Part shown: positions 45,440-56,656 of the stretch, piece by piece
Numbering within the stretch: the stretch's first letter is position 1
Layout of the letters: each line of letters starts with the position of its first letter
Notes under the pieces: generated by a model
The model's input: only the letters and a program-made list of their open reading frames with translations
What the model was told of the DNA's origin: nothing
The model's database searches: none
Program-made: the position numbers and the translations under genes
NCBI RefSeq assembly: GCF_027409185.1
Contig: NC_084466.1
Coordinates: 69,670,501-69,734,500 of the forward strand
Direction: 5' to 3'
Length of the DNA: 64,000 nt
DNA from: Cynocephalus volans
Taxonomy: Eukaryota > Chordata > Mammalia > Dermoptera > Cynocephalidae

Positions 45440-48400
45440 GGGCAGTCCTTTCCCCAATGTATGCTTCTGTTGCCCTTGTCAAATATCAGTTGGCTGTAAG
45501 TATGTGGGTTGATTTCTGGGTTCTCTATTCTGTTCCACTAGTCTGAGTGTCTGGTTTTTATGCCAGTATCATCCTGTTTTGGTTACTATAGCTTTGTAGT
45601 ATAATTTGAAGTTAGGGAGTGTTATGCCTCTGGCTTCTTTTTTTTTTTTTTTTTTCTTCCCTCAGGATTGCTTTGGGTATTTGGGGTCTTTTGTTTTTCC
45701 ATAAGAATGTTAGGATTTTTTTTTCTATTTCTGTGTAGAATATCATTGGTATTTTGATGGGGATTGCACTGACTCTGTAGATCATTTTGGGTAGTATGGA
45801 CATTTTTACAATGTTAATTCTTCCAATCCAAGAGCATGGAATGTCTTTCCATCATTTTGTGTCCTCTTTAATTTCTTTCAGCAGTGATTTGTTATTCTCA
45901 TTGTAGAGATCTTTCACCTCCTTGGTTAAATTGATTCCTAGGTGTTTTATTTTTTTGATGACTATTGTAAGTGGGTTTGCTTTCTTGATTTTTGTTTTTT
46001 TGCTAGTTTGTTATTGGAGTATAAAAATGCTACTGATTTTTGCATGTTGATTTCTTTGTATTGCAACTTTACTGAAATCATTTATCAACTCTAAACGTTT
46101 TTTCATAGAGTCCTTAGGTTTTTCTATATGAAGGATCATGTCTTTTGCAAACAGGGACAGTGTAACTTCATCTTTTCCAATCTGGATGCCTTTTATTTTT
46201 TTCTCTAGCTTGATTGCTCTGCCTAGTACTTCCAATACTGTGTTAAATAGGAGTAGTGAGAGTAAGCATCCTTGTCTTGTTCCTGTTCTTAAGGATGATA
46301 TTGGTGGTGGGCTTGTTATATATGGCTTTTATTATGTTGAGATAGTTTCCTTCTATATACACAATTTCACGAGAATCTCTGTCATGATGGAGTGTTGAAT
46401 TTTGTCAAATGCTTTTTCTGCATCTATTGAGATAGTCATATAGTTTTAATCCTTGATTTTGTTGATGTGGTATATCACATTTATTGATGTGCATGTTCAA
46501 CTATCCTTGCATTCCTGGGATGAATCCCACTTGACCATGGTGTGTAATTTTTTTGGTTTGTTGCTCTATTATGATTACTAATATTTTGTTGAAGAATTTT
46601 GTGTCTGTATTCTTTAGAGATATTGGCCTGTAGTTTTCTTTTGTGTTGTATCTTGGTCTTATTTTGAAATCAGGGTGATGCTGGCCTCATAGAATGAGTT
46701 TGAAGAATGGCCTCTGTTTCAATTTTTTGGAATAGTTTGAAGAGAATTTGCATTAATTCCTCCCTAAAGGTTTGGTAAAATTCAGTAATAAATCCATCTG
46801 GTCATGGGCTTTCCTTTGTTGGGAGACTGCTGATTACTGCTTCAATCTCATTGCTTGTTATTGATCTGTTCATGTTTTCTATTTCTTCTTGGTTTGGTCT
46901 TGCTATTTTGTATGTGTCCAGAAATTAGTCTGTTTCCTCCAGGTATTCAAATTTGTTGGCAAATAGTTGTTTATAATAGTCTATAATGATTCTTTTTATT
47001 TCTGTGGTATTGGTTGTAATGTTTCCTTTTTTTATTTCTGGCTTTTGTTGTTTGAGTCTTCTCTCTTCTTTTTTAAGTTAGCTTAGCTAATGACTTGTCC
47101 ATTTTGTTTATTTTCTTAAAAAAGCAATTTTTTGTTTCATTGATTCTTGTGTCACTTTTTGGGTCTCTAGTTCATTTAGTTCTGCTCTGATCTTAATTAT
47201 TTCTTTATGTCTACTAATTTTGGGATGGGATTGTTCTTTCTTTTCTAGTTCTTTGGGGTGTAGCATTAGGTTGTTTATTTGAAATCTTTCTATTCTTTTG
47301 ATGTAGGTGTTTATTGCAATAAACTTCCCTCTTAGTACTGCTTTTGCAATTTACCACAGGGTTAGGTGTGATTTGTCTTTACTTCAATAGTTTCAAAATT
47401 TTTTTTGATTTCCTGTTTAATTTTTCTTGGACACATAGTTTGTTCAGGAGCCTGTTTAATTTCCATGTATTTGTATAGTTTCCGGAGTTTTGCTGGTTAC
47501 TGATTTCTAGTTTTACTCCATTTTCTTCTGAAAAGATACTTGAAATGATTTCAATTTTAAAAACTTTGTGAGACTTGATTTGTGACCTAATGTGGTCTAT
47601 CTTGGAGAATGTTTCATGTGCTCATGAGATGAATGTATATTCTATATTGTTGGATGAAATGTTCTGTAGAATCCTGCCAGGTCCAATTGGTCTAAAGTGT
47701 AGTTTAAATCCTGTGTTTTTCTGTTGATTTATTGGCTAGATTATCTGTCCAGTTCTGTCAGAGAAGTATCAGGTCCCCTTCTATTATTGTACTGGGCTCT
47801 GTCTCTTTCTTCAGGCCTAATAGTGTTTGCTTTATATATCTGGTGCTCTGATGTTGGATGCATATATATTTATGATTGTTTTGTCTTGCTGGATAGATCC
47901 CTTTATTCTTATATAGTGACATTCTTTGTTTCTTTTCATGGTTTTTGGTTTAATGACTATTTTACCCAATATAAGATTAGCTACTCCTGCTCATTTTTGG
48001 TTTCTGTCTGCATGATATATCTTTTTTCATCCCTTTATTGTTACACTGTGTGTGTTTACAGGTGAGGTGAGTCTCTTGAAGACAGCTAATAGTTGGGTCT
48101 AGCTTTTTAATCCAGTCAGTTAGTCTGTGTCTTTTGTGTAGGGAGTTTAATCCTTGTAATCCTTTTAGGGTTGTTATTGAGAGGTATTGCCTTACTTGTG
48201 TCATTTTATTGATTTTTCTTTTGATGTTTTAAATACCTTTTTTTACTTTCTTCCCCTTTTATTGTTTGTCTTTGATGTTTGTTGGTTTTTTGAGGTGGTT
48301 AGATTCAGTTTCTTTATCTTTCTCATTTGCATTTTTTGTTCTACCAGTGGGTTTTGTTTTTCCTGTGTATTCATGGTAGTGATTATCATTTTTTGGATTC

Positions 48401-49397
48401 CGGTTGCAAGACTCCCTTGAGAATTTTGGGCAGGGCTGGTTGTGTGGTGGTGAACTGCAGCTTTTGCTTGTCTGAAAAAAACACTATTTCTCCCTCATTT
48501 CTGAAAGATAGCCTTACTGAGTATGGTCTTCTTGGCTGGCATTTTTTTCTTTTATTATTTTGAATTTATCATTCAATTTTTTTCTGGCCTGTAGAATTTC
48601 TGTTGAGAAGTCTGCTGTTAGTCTGATAGGAGCTCCCTTATAGGTGACTTGATGCTTTTCTCTTGCTTCTTTTAGGGTCTTCTCTTTGTCTTTAGCTTTG
48701 CCAGTTTGACTGTAGTGTGTCTTGTAGAAGATCTTTTTGGGTTGAATCGGTTGGGGGAGTCTAGGAGCCTCCTTGATTTGAAAGTCTGTGTCTCTTCCTA
48801 CACCTGGGAAGTTTTCTGTTATTATTTTGTTGTATAGTTTTTCAATGCCTTTTCCTTTCTCTTCCCCTTCTGGAACACCCAGGATTTGGATGTTTGTGTG
48901 CTTAAGGTTGTCTGTTAGCTCTCTTAAATTTTCTTCATTTTTTAAAATTCTTTTTTACTTTTTTTTTTTTTGCCTGGGTCATCTTGAAAAGACTATGAGA
49001 TCATAAATTCTTTCTTCTGCTTGCTCTAACCTGCTACTTAAGCTCTTGGTTTTTATTTCATTGAATAAGTCCTTCTGTTCCAAGAGTTCTGCTACATTCT
49101 TTTTTAAGGTAATTATCTCTTTGTAAATAAATTCCTTCAAATCCTGGAAATTTTTTCTCATTTCATTATGTTGTCTAACCAAGTCTTCTTGTATCTCATT
49201 GAGTTTCTTTAAGATTGATGCTCAGAATTCCTTTTCAAGTGTTTGAAGGGTTTCCTACTCTATATTGTCTGGTACTTGAGAATTACTGTATTCCTTTGGT
49301 GGTGTAATATTTTCTTTATTTTTGGCATTTCTAGTATCTCTACAACGATGTCTAATCATCTGGTAGAGGGGTTGCTTCTTCTATTACTCTGGAGTGG

Positions 49398-49793
49398 TGA
49401 TGGAGTTTGGATATATTGTCTACCCAGAACTCATGTGGAAATTTGATCCCCAGTGTGGCAGTTTGAGTTATGGGGGCAGATTCCACATGGATGGATTAAT
49501 GCTCTCCCTGGAGTGGGGGGGAATTAATCAGTGAGTTCTCACTCTGTTGGTTCCCACAGGAGCTGGTTGTTTAATAGACCCTGGCACCTCCCCTCTTTCT
49601 CTCTTGCTTCCTCTTGCTGTGTGATCTGCTTGTACCTGCCAGCTGCCTGCCGCTTACTGCCATGAATAGAAGCAGCCTAAGGCCCACACCAGATGTGGCT
49701 GTCCCAGAATTATAAGCCAAATAAACCTCTGTTCTTTATAAGTTACCCAGTCTCAGGTATTTCTGTTATAGCAACACAAAATGGACTAATACA
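49398..49793 (+). mobile_element. MST/MLT1-type MaLR solo LTR, plus strand
   Basis: TGATGGAGTTTGG ... GGACTAATACA ends, with internal 'gagctggttgtttaatagaccctggcacctcc', AATAAA in 'gccaaataaacctc' and 'gttacccagtctcaggtatttctg'. Flanked by agtgg at 49393-49397 and 49794-49798. Confidence 0.92.
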
Positions 49794-50060
49794 AGTGGGC
49801 TTTAAGGAGAGAGACTTCCTTTTCTTTTTCTGGTATCCACTGGTGACTCTCCTTGCATCAATGCAGTCAAGTGGATGGGGAGCTGCCTGTATTATGTTGT
49901 GGCTGCTACTGTGTCAGTCGGTGGTTCATGCAGTGGCAGTGGCTGTGGTGGACTACCTGTGTGGAAGTGGTGTTTTCAGTGTGCTCCTGCCTTCTGCTGG
50001 GTGGTAAAATTTGCTCATGGCTCCTGCCTAGGACCCTAGATGTGCTCCTGCCTTCTCCAT

Positions 50061-50300
50061 ACAGAAAATTAACCAAAAAGCAAAAGATTTAGTCTTTACT
50101 TTAGACCAATTAGACCAAACAGATATTTATAGATAACTTCATCCAACAGCTGCAGAATACACATTTTTCTTAGTAGCACATGGAACATTCTCTAGAATAA
50201 ACCATATGTTAGGTCACAAAACAAGTCTCAAAACATTTTTAAAAATTGAAATCATACCAATTATCTTGTCCAATCACAACAGAATAAAACTAGAAATCAG
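50061..50300 (+). mobile_element. Old L1, plus strand: ORF2 continuation
   Basis: 'acagaaaattaaccaaaaag', 'ttcatccaacagctgcagaat' and 'cacatggaacattctctagaataaaccatatgttaggtcacaaaacaagtctcaa' pick up exactly where 44036 stops. Confidence 0.88.
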
Positions 50301-50319
50301 TAACTGAAAGGACATTGGA

Positions 50320-50547
50320 AACTGTACTCCCTCCCTCCGAAAGGGAGGTGCCTGGGTTCTATAAACAACCAGGTCTCATGGGAACTAACAAAGCAAGAAC
50401 TCACTCATCACTCCCCTCCTCAGGGAGATTGTTAATCCATTTATGTGAGATCCACCCCCATGACTCAAACAACTCCCCAACACTGCCACATTGGGGATCA
50501 GATTTCCACATGAGTTTGAGGGGGACAACACATCCAAACTCTATTAA
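50320..50547 (-). mobile_element. MaLR LTR fragment, minus strand
   Basis: 'gaactcactcatcactcccctcc', 'cacccccatgactcaaacaactcc' and 'gccacattggggatcagatttccacatgag' resemble the left half of the LTR at 49398 in reverse. Confidence 0.7.
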
Positions 50548-50549
50548 CA

Positions 50550-52202
50550 AGTATGCCCATTTTTCACTTTCTTATTCAACATAGTACTGTAAGTTTTAGC
50601 CAATGCAGTAAGTCAAGAGAAAGCAACAAATGGCATCCAAACTGGAAAGGAGGAAGTCAAACTACCCTATTTGCAGATGATGTGATCATGTATTTAAAAA
50701 CCCCTAAAGACTCCACCAAAAAATTACAAGAACTAGTAAATGAATTCAGGAAAGTGGTAGGATTCAAAATTAACAAACAAAAATTAATAGCATTCTTATA
50801 CATCAATAATGAAATATATGAAGGAGAAATCAAGAAAGTAATCCCATTCACAATAGCTACCAAAAAAAAAAAAAATGAAGTACAGAGGAGTAAATTTAAC
50901 TAAGGAGGTGAAAGACCTCTACAACAAAAAACTATGAAACACTGGTGAAAGAAATTGAAGAAAACAGAAATAAATGAAAAAATGTCTCATGTTCACAGTT
51001 GGACGAATTAATATCATCAAAATGCCTGTATTAGCCCAAACAATCTACAGATTCAATACAATTCCTATCAAAATACCAAGGACATTCTTCACAGAAATAG
51101 AAAAAAACAGTCTTAAAATCGACTTGGAAATACAAAAGACCTTGTATAGCCAAAGCAATCTTAAACAAAAAGAACAAAGTTGGAGGCATCACTGTATCTG
51201 ACTTCAAAATATACATAAAGCTATGGTAACCAAAACAGCATGGTACTGGCATAAAAACAGACATACTGACAAAAGGAACAGAATAGAGAACCCAGGAAAA
51301 ACCCCACACATCTATAGCTACCTGATTTTTTGACAAAGGTGCCAAAAATATACAGTGAGGAAGGACAGCCTCTTCAATAAATGGTGCTGGGAAAACTGAA
51401 TATCCATATGCAGAAGATTGAAACTAGACCCCAGTCTCTCACCATACACAAAAATCAACACAAAAATGGATCAAAGACCTAAGTTTAAGTGCCAAACTAT
51501 GAAAGTACTACAAGAAAACATAGGGGAAATGCTACACGAAATAGGAATGGGCAGCATTTTTTGAACAAGACTTCGAAGGCACAGGCAAGTAAAGCAAAAA
51601 TACACGAATGGGACTCCATCAAACTGAAAAGCTTCTTCACAGCATAGGATGCAATCAACAAAGTGTATAGATAGCCTACAGGATGAAAGAAAGTGTTTGC
51701 AAACTACATACCAGACAAGGAGCTAATATCCAGAATACATAAGGATCTCAAACAATTCAACAGCAAAAACCCAAAACCCAACAAACAAAAAACCGAATAA
51801 CCCAATTAAAAAATGGGCAAAGGACCTAAACAGACATTTCTCGAAAGAAGACATACGAATGGCCAACAGGCACATGAAGAAATGCTTAACATCACTACTC
51901 ATCAGGGAAATGAAAATTAAAACCACAATGAGATATCATTTTACTCCAGTTAGAGTGGCTATTATCAAAAAGACAGAGAATAACAAATGGTAGAAGGATG
52001 CAGAGAAAAGGGAACTCTCCTACATTGTTGATGGTACAGCCTTTATAGGAAACAATGGAGGTTCCTCAGAGAACTAGAAATTGAACTACCCGTAACTGAG
52101 CAATTCCACTACTGGGTATATACCCAAAGGAAATGAAATTAATATTTTGAAGAGACACCCGCTCTCCCATGTTCATCACAGCGCTGCTCACAATAGCTTT
52201 GT
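50550..52202 (+). mobile_element. Old L1, plus strand: RT to ORF2 C-terminal region
   Basis: The frame 50553-50903 contains [18 protein letters not shown], the L1 RT active-site block; 50974-51201 has [30 protein letters not shown]. Broken by shifts and stops. About 1 kb of ORF2 between 50300 and 50550 is missing compared with a full L1, so either a deletion or a separate L1. Confidence 0.85.
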
Positions 52203-52650
52203 ATTAATTCATTTCTGTTGCTTATAACAGAATACCTAAAACTAGGTAATTTACAAAGAAATAGAATTTTTTATATCTTACAGTTTTGGAGGCTGGGAAG
52301 TTCAAAGTTCAGAGAACACATCTGATGAGGGCTTTGCTGGTGGGTGGTGACTCTTCACAGCAGTGCAGGGTGTCACATGGCAAATGGCTTGAGCAAGTGA
52401 GAGCAAACCTGCTCTCTTGCTCTCCTTATAAAGCCATCAGAACCACCCCCATTACCACCCATTAAGCCATCAACTTATTATTCCATAAATAGATCAATCC
52501 ATTCAGTAGGGCATGGTTTTCACAATCTTATCACCTCCTAAAGGCCTCACCTTTCTGTTACCATAATAGTATTTCCCACCCTCAACACTGTTACAGCAGG
52601 GATTAATACATTAACCTTTGGGGGTCACAATTCAACCCATAGCACCAAGG
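52203..52650 (-). mobile_element. MLT1-type MaLR solo LTR, minus strand, splits the L1
   Basis: 'attaattcatttctgttgcttataacagaatacctaaaactagg' to 'ggtcacaattcaacccatagca'. L1 sequence ('cacaatagc' then 'ccaagggatggaatcaacc') continues across it. Confidence 0.88.
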
Positions 52651-53145
52651 GATGGAATCAACCTAAATGCCCCTCCATGGATGAATGGATAAAAAAAACC
52701 CCAAAAAACAAAACTGTGGTATATATACACCATAGAATACTATTTAGCTGTAAAAAAATGAAATACTGTCATTTGCAGCAACAGAGATGGAGCTGGAGAT
52801 AATTGTGTTAAGTGCTGTAAACCAGGCACAGAAAGACAAGTACTGCATGATCTCATTCATATGTGGAATCTGAAAAAAACAAACAGTGGTTTTCATAGAA
52901 GTAGAATAGAATAATATTATATACTCTCATAATATAATATTATAATTATATAATAATAATATACTCTCATAGAGAGTAGAATAATGGTTGCTAGAGGCTG
53001 GGGGGAGGAGATGGGCAGTGGGGAAGGGGAAGTGGTGGATTAATGGGTGCAAAGCTGTGCTACTTTCCTAAGTGAATCAATGTATAGTATATGTATGTAT
53101 GGAAACAGCACACCGTACCCCGCAAATATGTACAAATAAATGTTT
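52651..53145 (+). mobile_element. Old L1, plus strand: ORF2 end and 3' UTR
   Basis: 'gatgaatggataaaaaaaaccc', 'catttgcagcaacagagatggagctgga' and 'gagtagaataatggttgctagaggctgg', ending in the A-rich tail near 53140. An AT-rich partial duplication (two copies of 'tatactctcata') sits at 52907-52973. Confidence 0.87.
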
Positions 53146-53154
53146 AAAAAATAT

Positions 53155-53520
53155 GTTGTATAAACATACAGTGGAATATTATTCAGCCTTAAAAAGGAGG
53201 GAAATTCTGACACACGCTACAACATGAATGAACCTCGAAGACATCATGCTAAGTGAAACAAGCCAGACACAGAGACAAATATTATACTTGTACAATTCCA
53301 CTTATATGATGTACCCGGAATAGTCAAATTCATAGAGACAGGAAGTAGACTGGTGGTTGCCAGGGGCTGGGGAAAAGGGAGAATTGGGAGTGAGTGTTTA
53401 ATGAGGACAGAGTTTCAGTTTGGGAAGATGAAAGAGTTTTGGCCGTGGATGGTGGTGACGTTTGCATGACAGCATGAAGGTGCTTAATTGCCAACTTAAA
53501 AATGGTTAAATTGTAACTCA
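53155..53520 (+). mobile_element. Second old L1 3' end, plus strand
   Basis: 'acagtggaatattattcagccttaaaaaggagg', 'catgctaagtgaaacaagccagacacagagac' and 'gtggttgccaggggctggggaaaagg' show a different, older L1 subfamily. Confidence 0.88.
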
Positions 53521-54160
53521 GACAATCTCCTCCAGAGCCCACTCTACTCTTAGCCACTGTATTGCAGCTGCCTCTCTGGTGTGTGGCTTCTGAAGCGTTG
53601 TCTTCCAAAGCATGTTCCATCGAACACTGGTCTGAGGGATGCTTCCCACCAAAAGGTGTCACAGCGTACTTATTCACAATGTTCCTTTCTTACAGACTCA
53701 CAATGGGCGTGGTGGGTTGTCTGGCTCGTCCCCTGAGGTGTGAGCCTGGCTTTGTATGGAGGTCCAGTCTGACTTCCACCCGCTCAGCCTTCTGGCTTGG
53801 TCTCCTGGCTCCCTGGGACGTCCCTGCCACCAGAGATCAGCACAAACATTGGCTTATCCATTAGACTGGTTTTCTAGTCCTTTCTGTTCCTCTTATTATT
53901 TACCTTTATACTAGTGAGTCTGGTTTTTAGAAATATGCTTTTTGTAGTTTATCCAGTATTTTTAGATATTTCACCCTCAGAAGTTTACTCTGAACATTTA
54001 GTTTTCAACATTGCCCCTCAATTATCTGAAATACTCTATTCTAATATTATTTGTAGTAGCACAGACTCTTTAAGACCTCCCTAACTCACTTAGAAGGAGA
54101 AATTATCCAGGTTAGTAAGCAATGGTGGTTTTTACTGCTTTGGAGAGGTGTACATTAATT
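53521..54160. other. Intergenic, no recognised feature
   Basis: The open frame 53562-53864 (100 aa) matches no family I know. Confidence 0.45.
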
Positions 54161-54164
54161 AGAG

Positions 54165-54355
54165 CAATGATTCTCAAAATATCTGTGAATCATAATCTTC
54201 TGGGGGCCTAGTTTAAAATGCAAATCCCAATTCCTAGCCTCTTTGAGATTGTGATACAGTAGGTCTAGGGCAGAACCCAAGAATCCACATTTTAAAAAAT
54301 CACCCCTAAATTCTTCTGATACAAGTGGACAGCTGACCTACTTTGAAAAACATGT
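54165..54355 (+). mobile_element. MER5A-like hAT DNA transposon
   Basis: 'gcaatgattctcaaaatatctgtgaatcataatctt', 'gatacagtaggtctagggcagaacccaagaat' and the terminal 'ctactttgaaaaacatgt' follow the MER5A order. Confidence 0.88.
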
Positions 54356-54399
54356 AGCTAGTAAAAGGATGAGAAAAACTTTAATGTGGAGAGAAGGCT

Positions 54400-54610
54400 A
54401 GGTGGACTTTGAGAGATGCTTGCTCTTTGGGTGGCAAGAGTGTGGGTTTGGAACCAAACCAAGTAATTTGAACTTTGTTCCATACTAATTACCTGTCAGA
54501 CTTATTTATGCCTCAATTTCTTTATGTTGGATGGAGCTAATAGTACCTTTCATATAAGGTGGGAGGATTAAATGTGATAATAGTTATTGAGCATCTTGTA
54601 GACTTTTTGC
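54400..54610 (+). repeat. MIR SINE, plus strand
   Basis: 'tggcaagagtgtgggtttgga', 'ctcaatttctttatgttgg' and 'gaggattaaatgtgataatag' match MIR. Confidence 0.78.
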
Positions 54611-54649
54611 TGGACATAGCTTTGAAAGACATGTCTGTACTTTTACTCA

Positions 54650-55193
54650 TGCTGAAACCCCATTAGGATGACAATAAAAGAATACAAAAAGGCATACGTG
54701 CCTAAGGACAAAGAGAACGCGATAGAAGACAACAGTAAACGGGAGATGTCAACAACGTTTTAGAGAACAGAAATTGGATGTAGTTGGAGCAGAAATTCAA
54801 TTGTTACTCATCATTCCACGCTGATATGACCCTATTGATTATTTACATTTACAGGCAAGTGTCCATTCTGTGCTCATGCCCTCCTTAGAGGACTTCTTCA
54901 TGGTCACCCCTAGGTGGAGAAATGGTAATTGACTTAGCAAACTGAAACCTAAACCTAAGAAAACTAAACTTAACTGCCTGAGGAAAGAAATGCCAATAGA
55001 GGGAGCTGACTTGCTCCAGAGAACACCAGGAAAGCTCTGGATTTAGCAGCACCAAAATGAAGAATGGGTTCGGGGAATAAGGGCCGAAAACAGGGAGACT
55101 GGCTAAAAAACGTGTGTTGAAGCAGATTTAGACTCAGAATCAAAATTCTTAACTGCAACTCTAAAGTCAATAAGACAATAAATCAACCCATTC
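54650..55193 (+). mobile_element. HAL1/old L1 remnant (left part), split by the young L1
   Basis: Diverged A-rich sequence. The matching right part begins at 59038 with 'aactatcaatcaagtcttttccagacacgaaaggtctcaaa', a HAL1-type block. Confidence 0.5.
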
Positions 55194-55208
55194 AAAATGT
55201 GGAGGAAA
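55194..55208. repeat. Target-site duplication, left, of L1 at 55209-59022
   Basis: aaaatgtggaggaaa, exact match to 59023-59037. Confidence 0.96.
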
Positions 55209-56650
55209 GGCAGATCCTAAGATGGCGGTGGCTGCGGCGGTTGGCGCTGAGTAGCTGAAGGGGAAAAGGCGGCCACTGGGCCTTAGGCAGCTGGGAAACT
55301 TGTGGACCTTCCTCTTGCCGTCTCTTAAGGGAGGACCGCTGCTGGTGGCCAGTTGTGGGGGCTGACTGCCACTTTGCCCTTGGCAGGAGAGGCTGCCTTG
55401 TTTACAGGCAACAGCTTTGAAGTGTGGAGCAGGAAAAGAACTGTTTCTTAGCTGCAGCAGCCAGCTGCCCTATTCAGGATTCGAAGTTTCAGGCTGGCAT
55501 AAAAGAAGATTCCTGGGAGCGCCCGAGCCGTGCCGTGGGACCGAGTGAGCAGCCCCAGGCGGCGGCGGCCGAGGATGGGGATGGCAACGATGCGGAGGCA
55601 GAGAGAGAGCTGCCCGGACCAGCCCAGCCCCGTGAGTGACCCCCAGCCCAGCCCTGCTTGGGGGGCGGATGCCCACACGGCTTCCGCCTGCCCCACCGGG
55701 CCACTCACCGGCTCCGGGGCTGCCGCCATTTTCTCAGGTGGTGGCGGCTCCAGTCCGGCTTATCCAGGCCTGCCCTCCTCGCCCGGCTCGGCTCCTCACT
55801 GAGCCTTCCCACTTGCTTGCCCTGGCGTGGGGCTTCCTGGGACCTGCGGGCCGGCCTCCCCTCCCACTCCATCCGTGGTTCTCTGGCGGGGCTGGTGGTG
55901 TGGGGTGTCTCCGGCCAGTGACAGGAGGGCAAGGAAGTACGGGCAGGGCTGACTGTCACTCCACCGCACCCTGGGTTCCACCCCCGGTAAACTTCCTGTT
56001 ACAGGGAGGCAGATACCATCTCTGCCGCCACCAGTTCGGAAAAACGCCTAACTGATTTCTGGTTAGGAATAGTGTGGTTGGAGCATTCCCGAGTTCGCTT
56101 GAACCTGCTGGAGAGCTAACTGTGGGTGGGCACCGGAGTCGGTCCGCGCCGGGGGGATTCAAAGGTGAACCGTGTGCTGTGGGCTCCTCCTCCGAGGAGC
56201 TCACGCTCTGGTGTGGGAGATAAGACAAGGACACAAATAACCACGATACCAAGAGGAAGGTGATAAGTCCCGAGAAAGATCTACACAGTGCTACAAAGGC
56301 ACCCAGAGCAACCGGTCGTCTGTGAATAGCAGGAACCTGGTAGACTTCCTGGGTGAGGCATTGCTGAGCAGGGTCTTGAAGGCCCAGCTGATAGACGAGG
56401 GTTGCAGAAGACACATCCCAGCCCAGTCCAGTGCGCACAGAGCGGGGAGACATCTGGCTAGGGAGGCGGAGACTCGACAGAAACCACAAACCCTGTGGAG
56501 TTGCCACTGCGTGATCCGGCAGCCCGGGCCAGAGTGCACGGAACAGGGAGAAGTCCAGCACAGAAAGTGGAAGCTCAGCAGAGACCACACACCCTGCTGT
56601 ACCGCCCCATGATCCAGCAGCCAAGCAGAGTCCAAGCTGACCAGAGAGGT
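55209..56650 (+). promoter_or_regulatory. L1 5' UTR / internal promoter, CpG-rich
   Basis: Starts with a YY1-type AAGATGGCGG at 55219-55228, about 10 nt in, the place human L1 has its YY1 site. High CpG density to about 56160. At 56440-56640 two imperfect ~110-bp repeats (anchors 'cgacagaaaccacaaaccctg' and 'agcagagaccacacaccctg') suggest promoter monomers. Part of the region looks L2-like (56170-56420). Confidence 0.75.
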
Positions 56651-56656
56651 GGCCCA

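Larger units (their letters stand above)
44041..50060 (-). mobile_element. ~6 kb L1, minus strand, nested in the older L1
   Basis: Reads in reverse from 3' UTR (44085-44300) through ORF2 (about 44300-48210) to ORF1 (frame 48979-49182, coiled coil) and 5' UTR. Broken frames at 45612-45803 ([20 protein letters not shown]) and 46011-46235, where the RT motif FADD reads FAKD, losing a catalytic Asp. Likely target duplication acagaaa(a)tt at 44032 and 50061. It contains an LTR at 49398-49793 and a duplicated block at 45343-45439. Confidence 0.9.
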
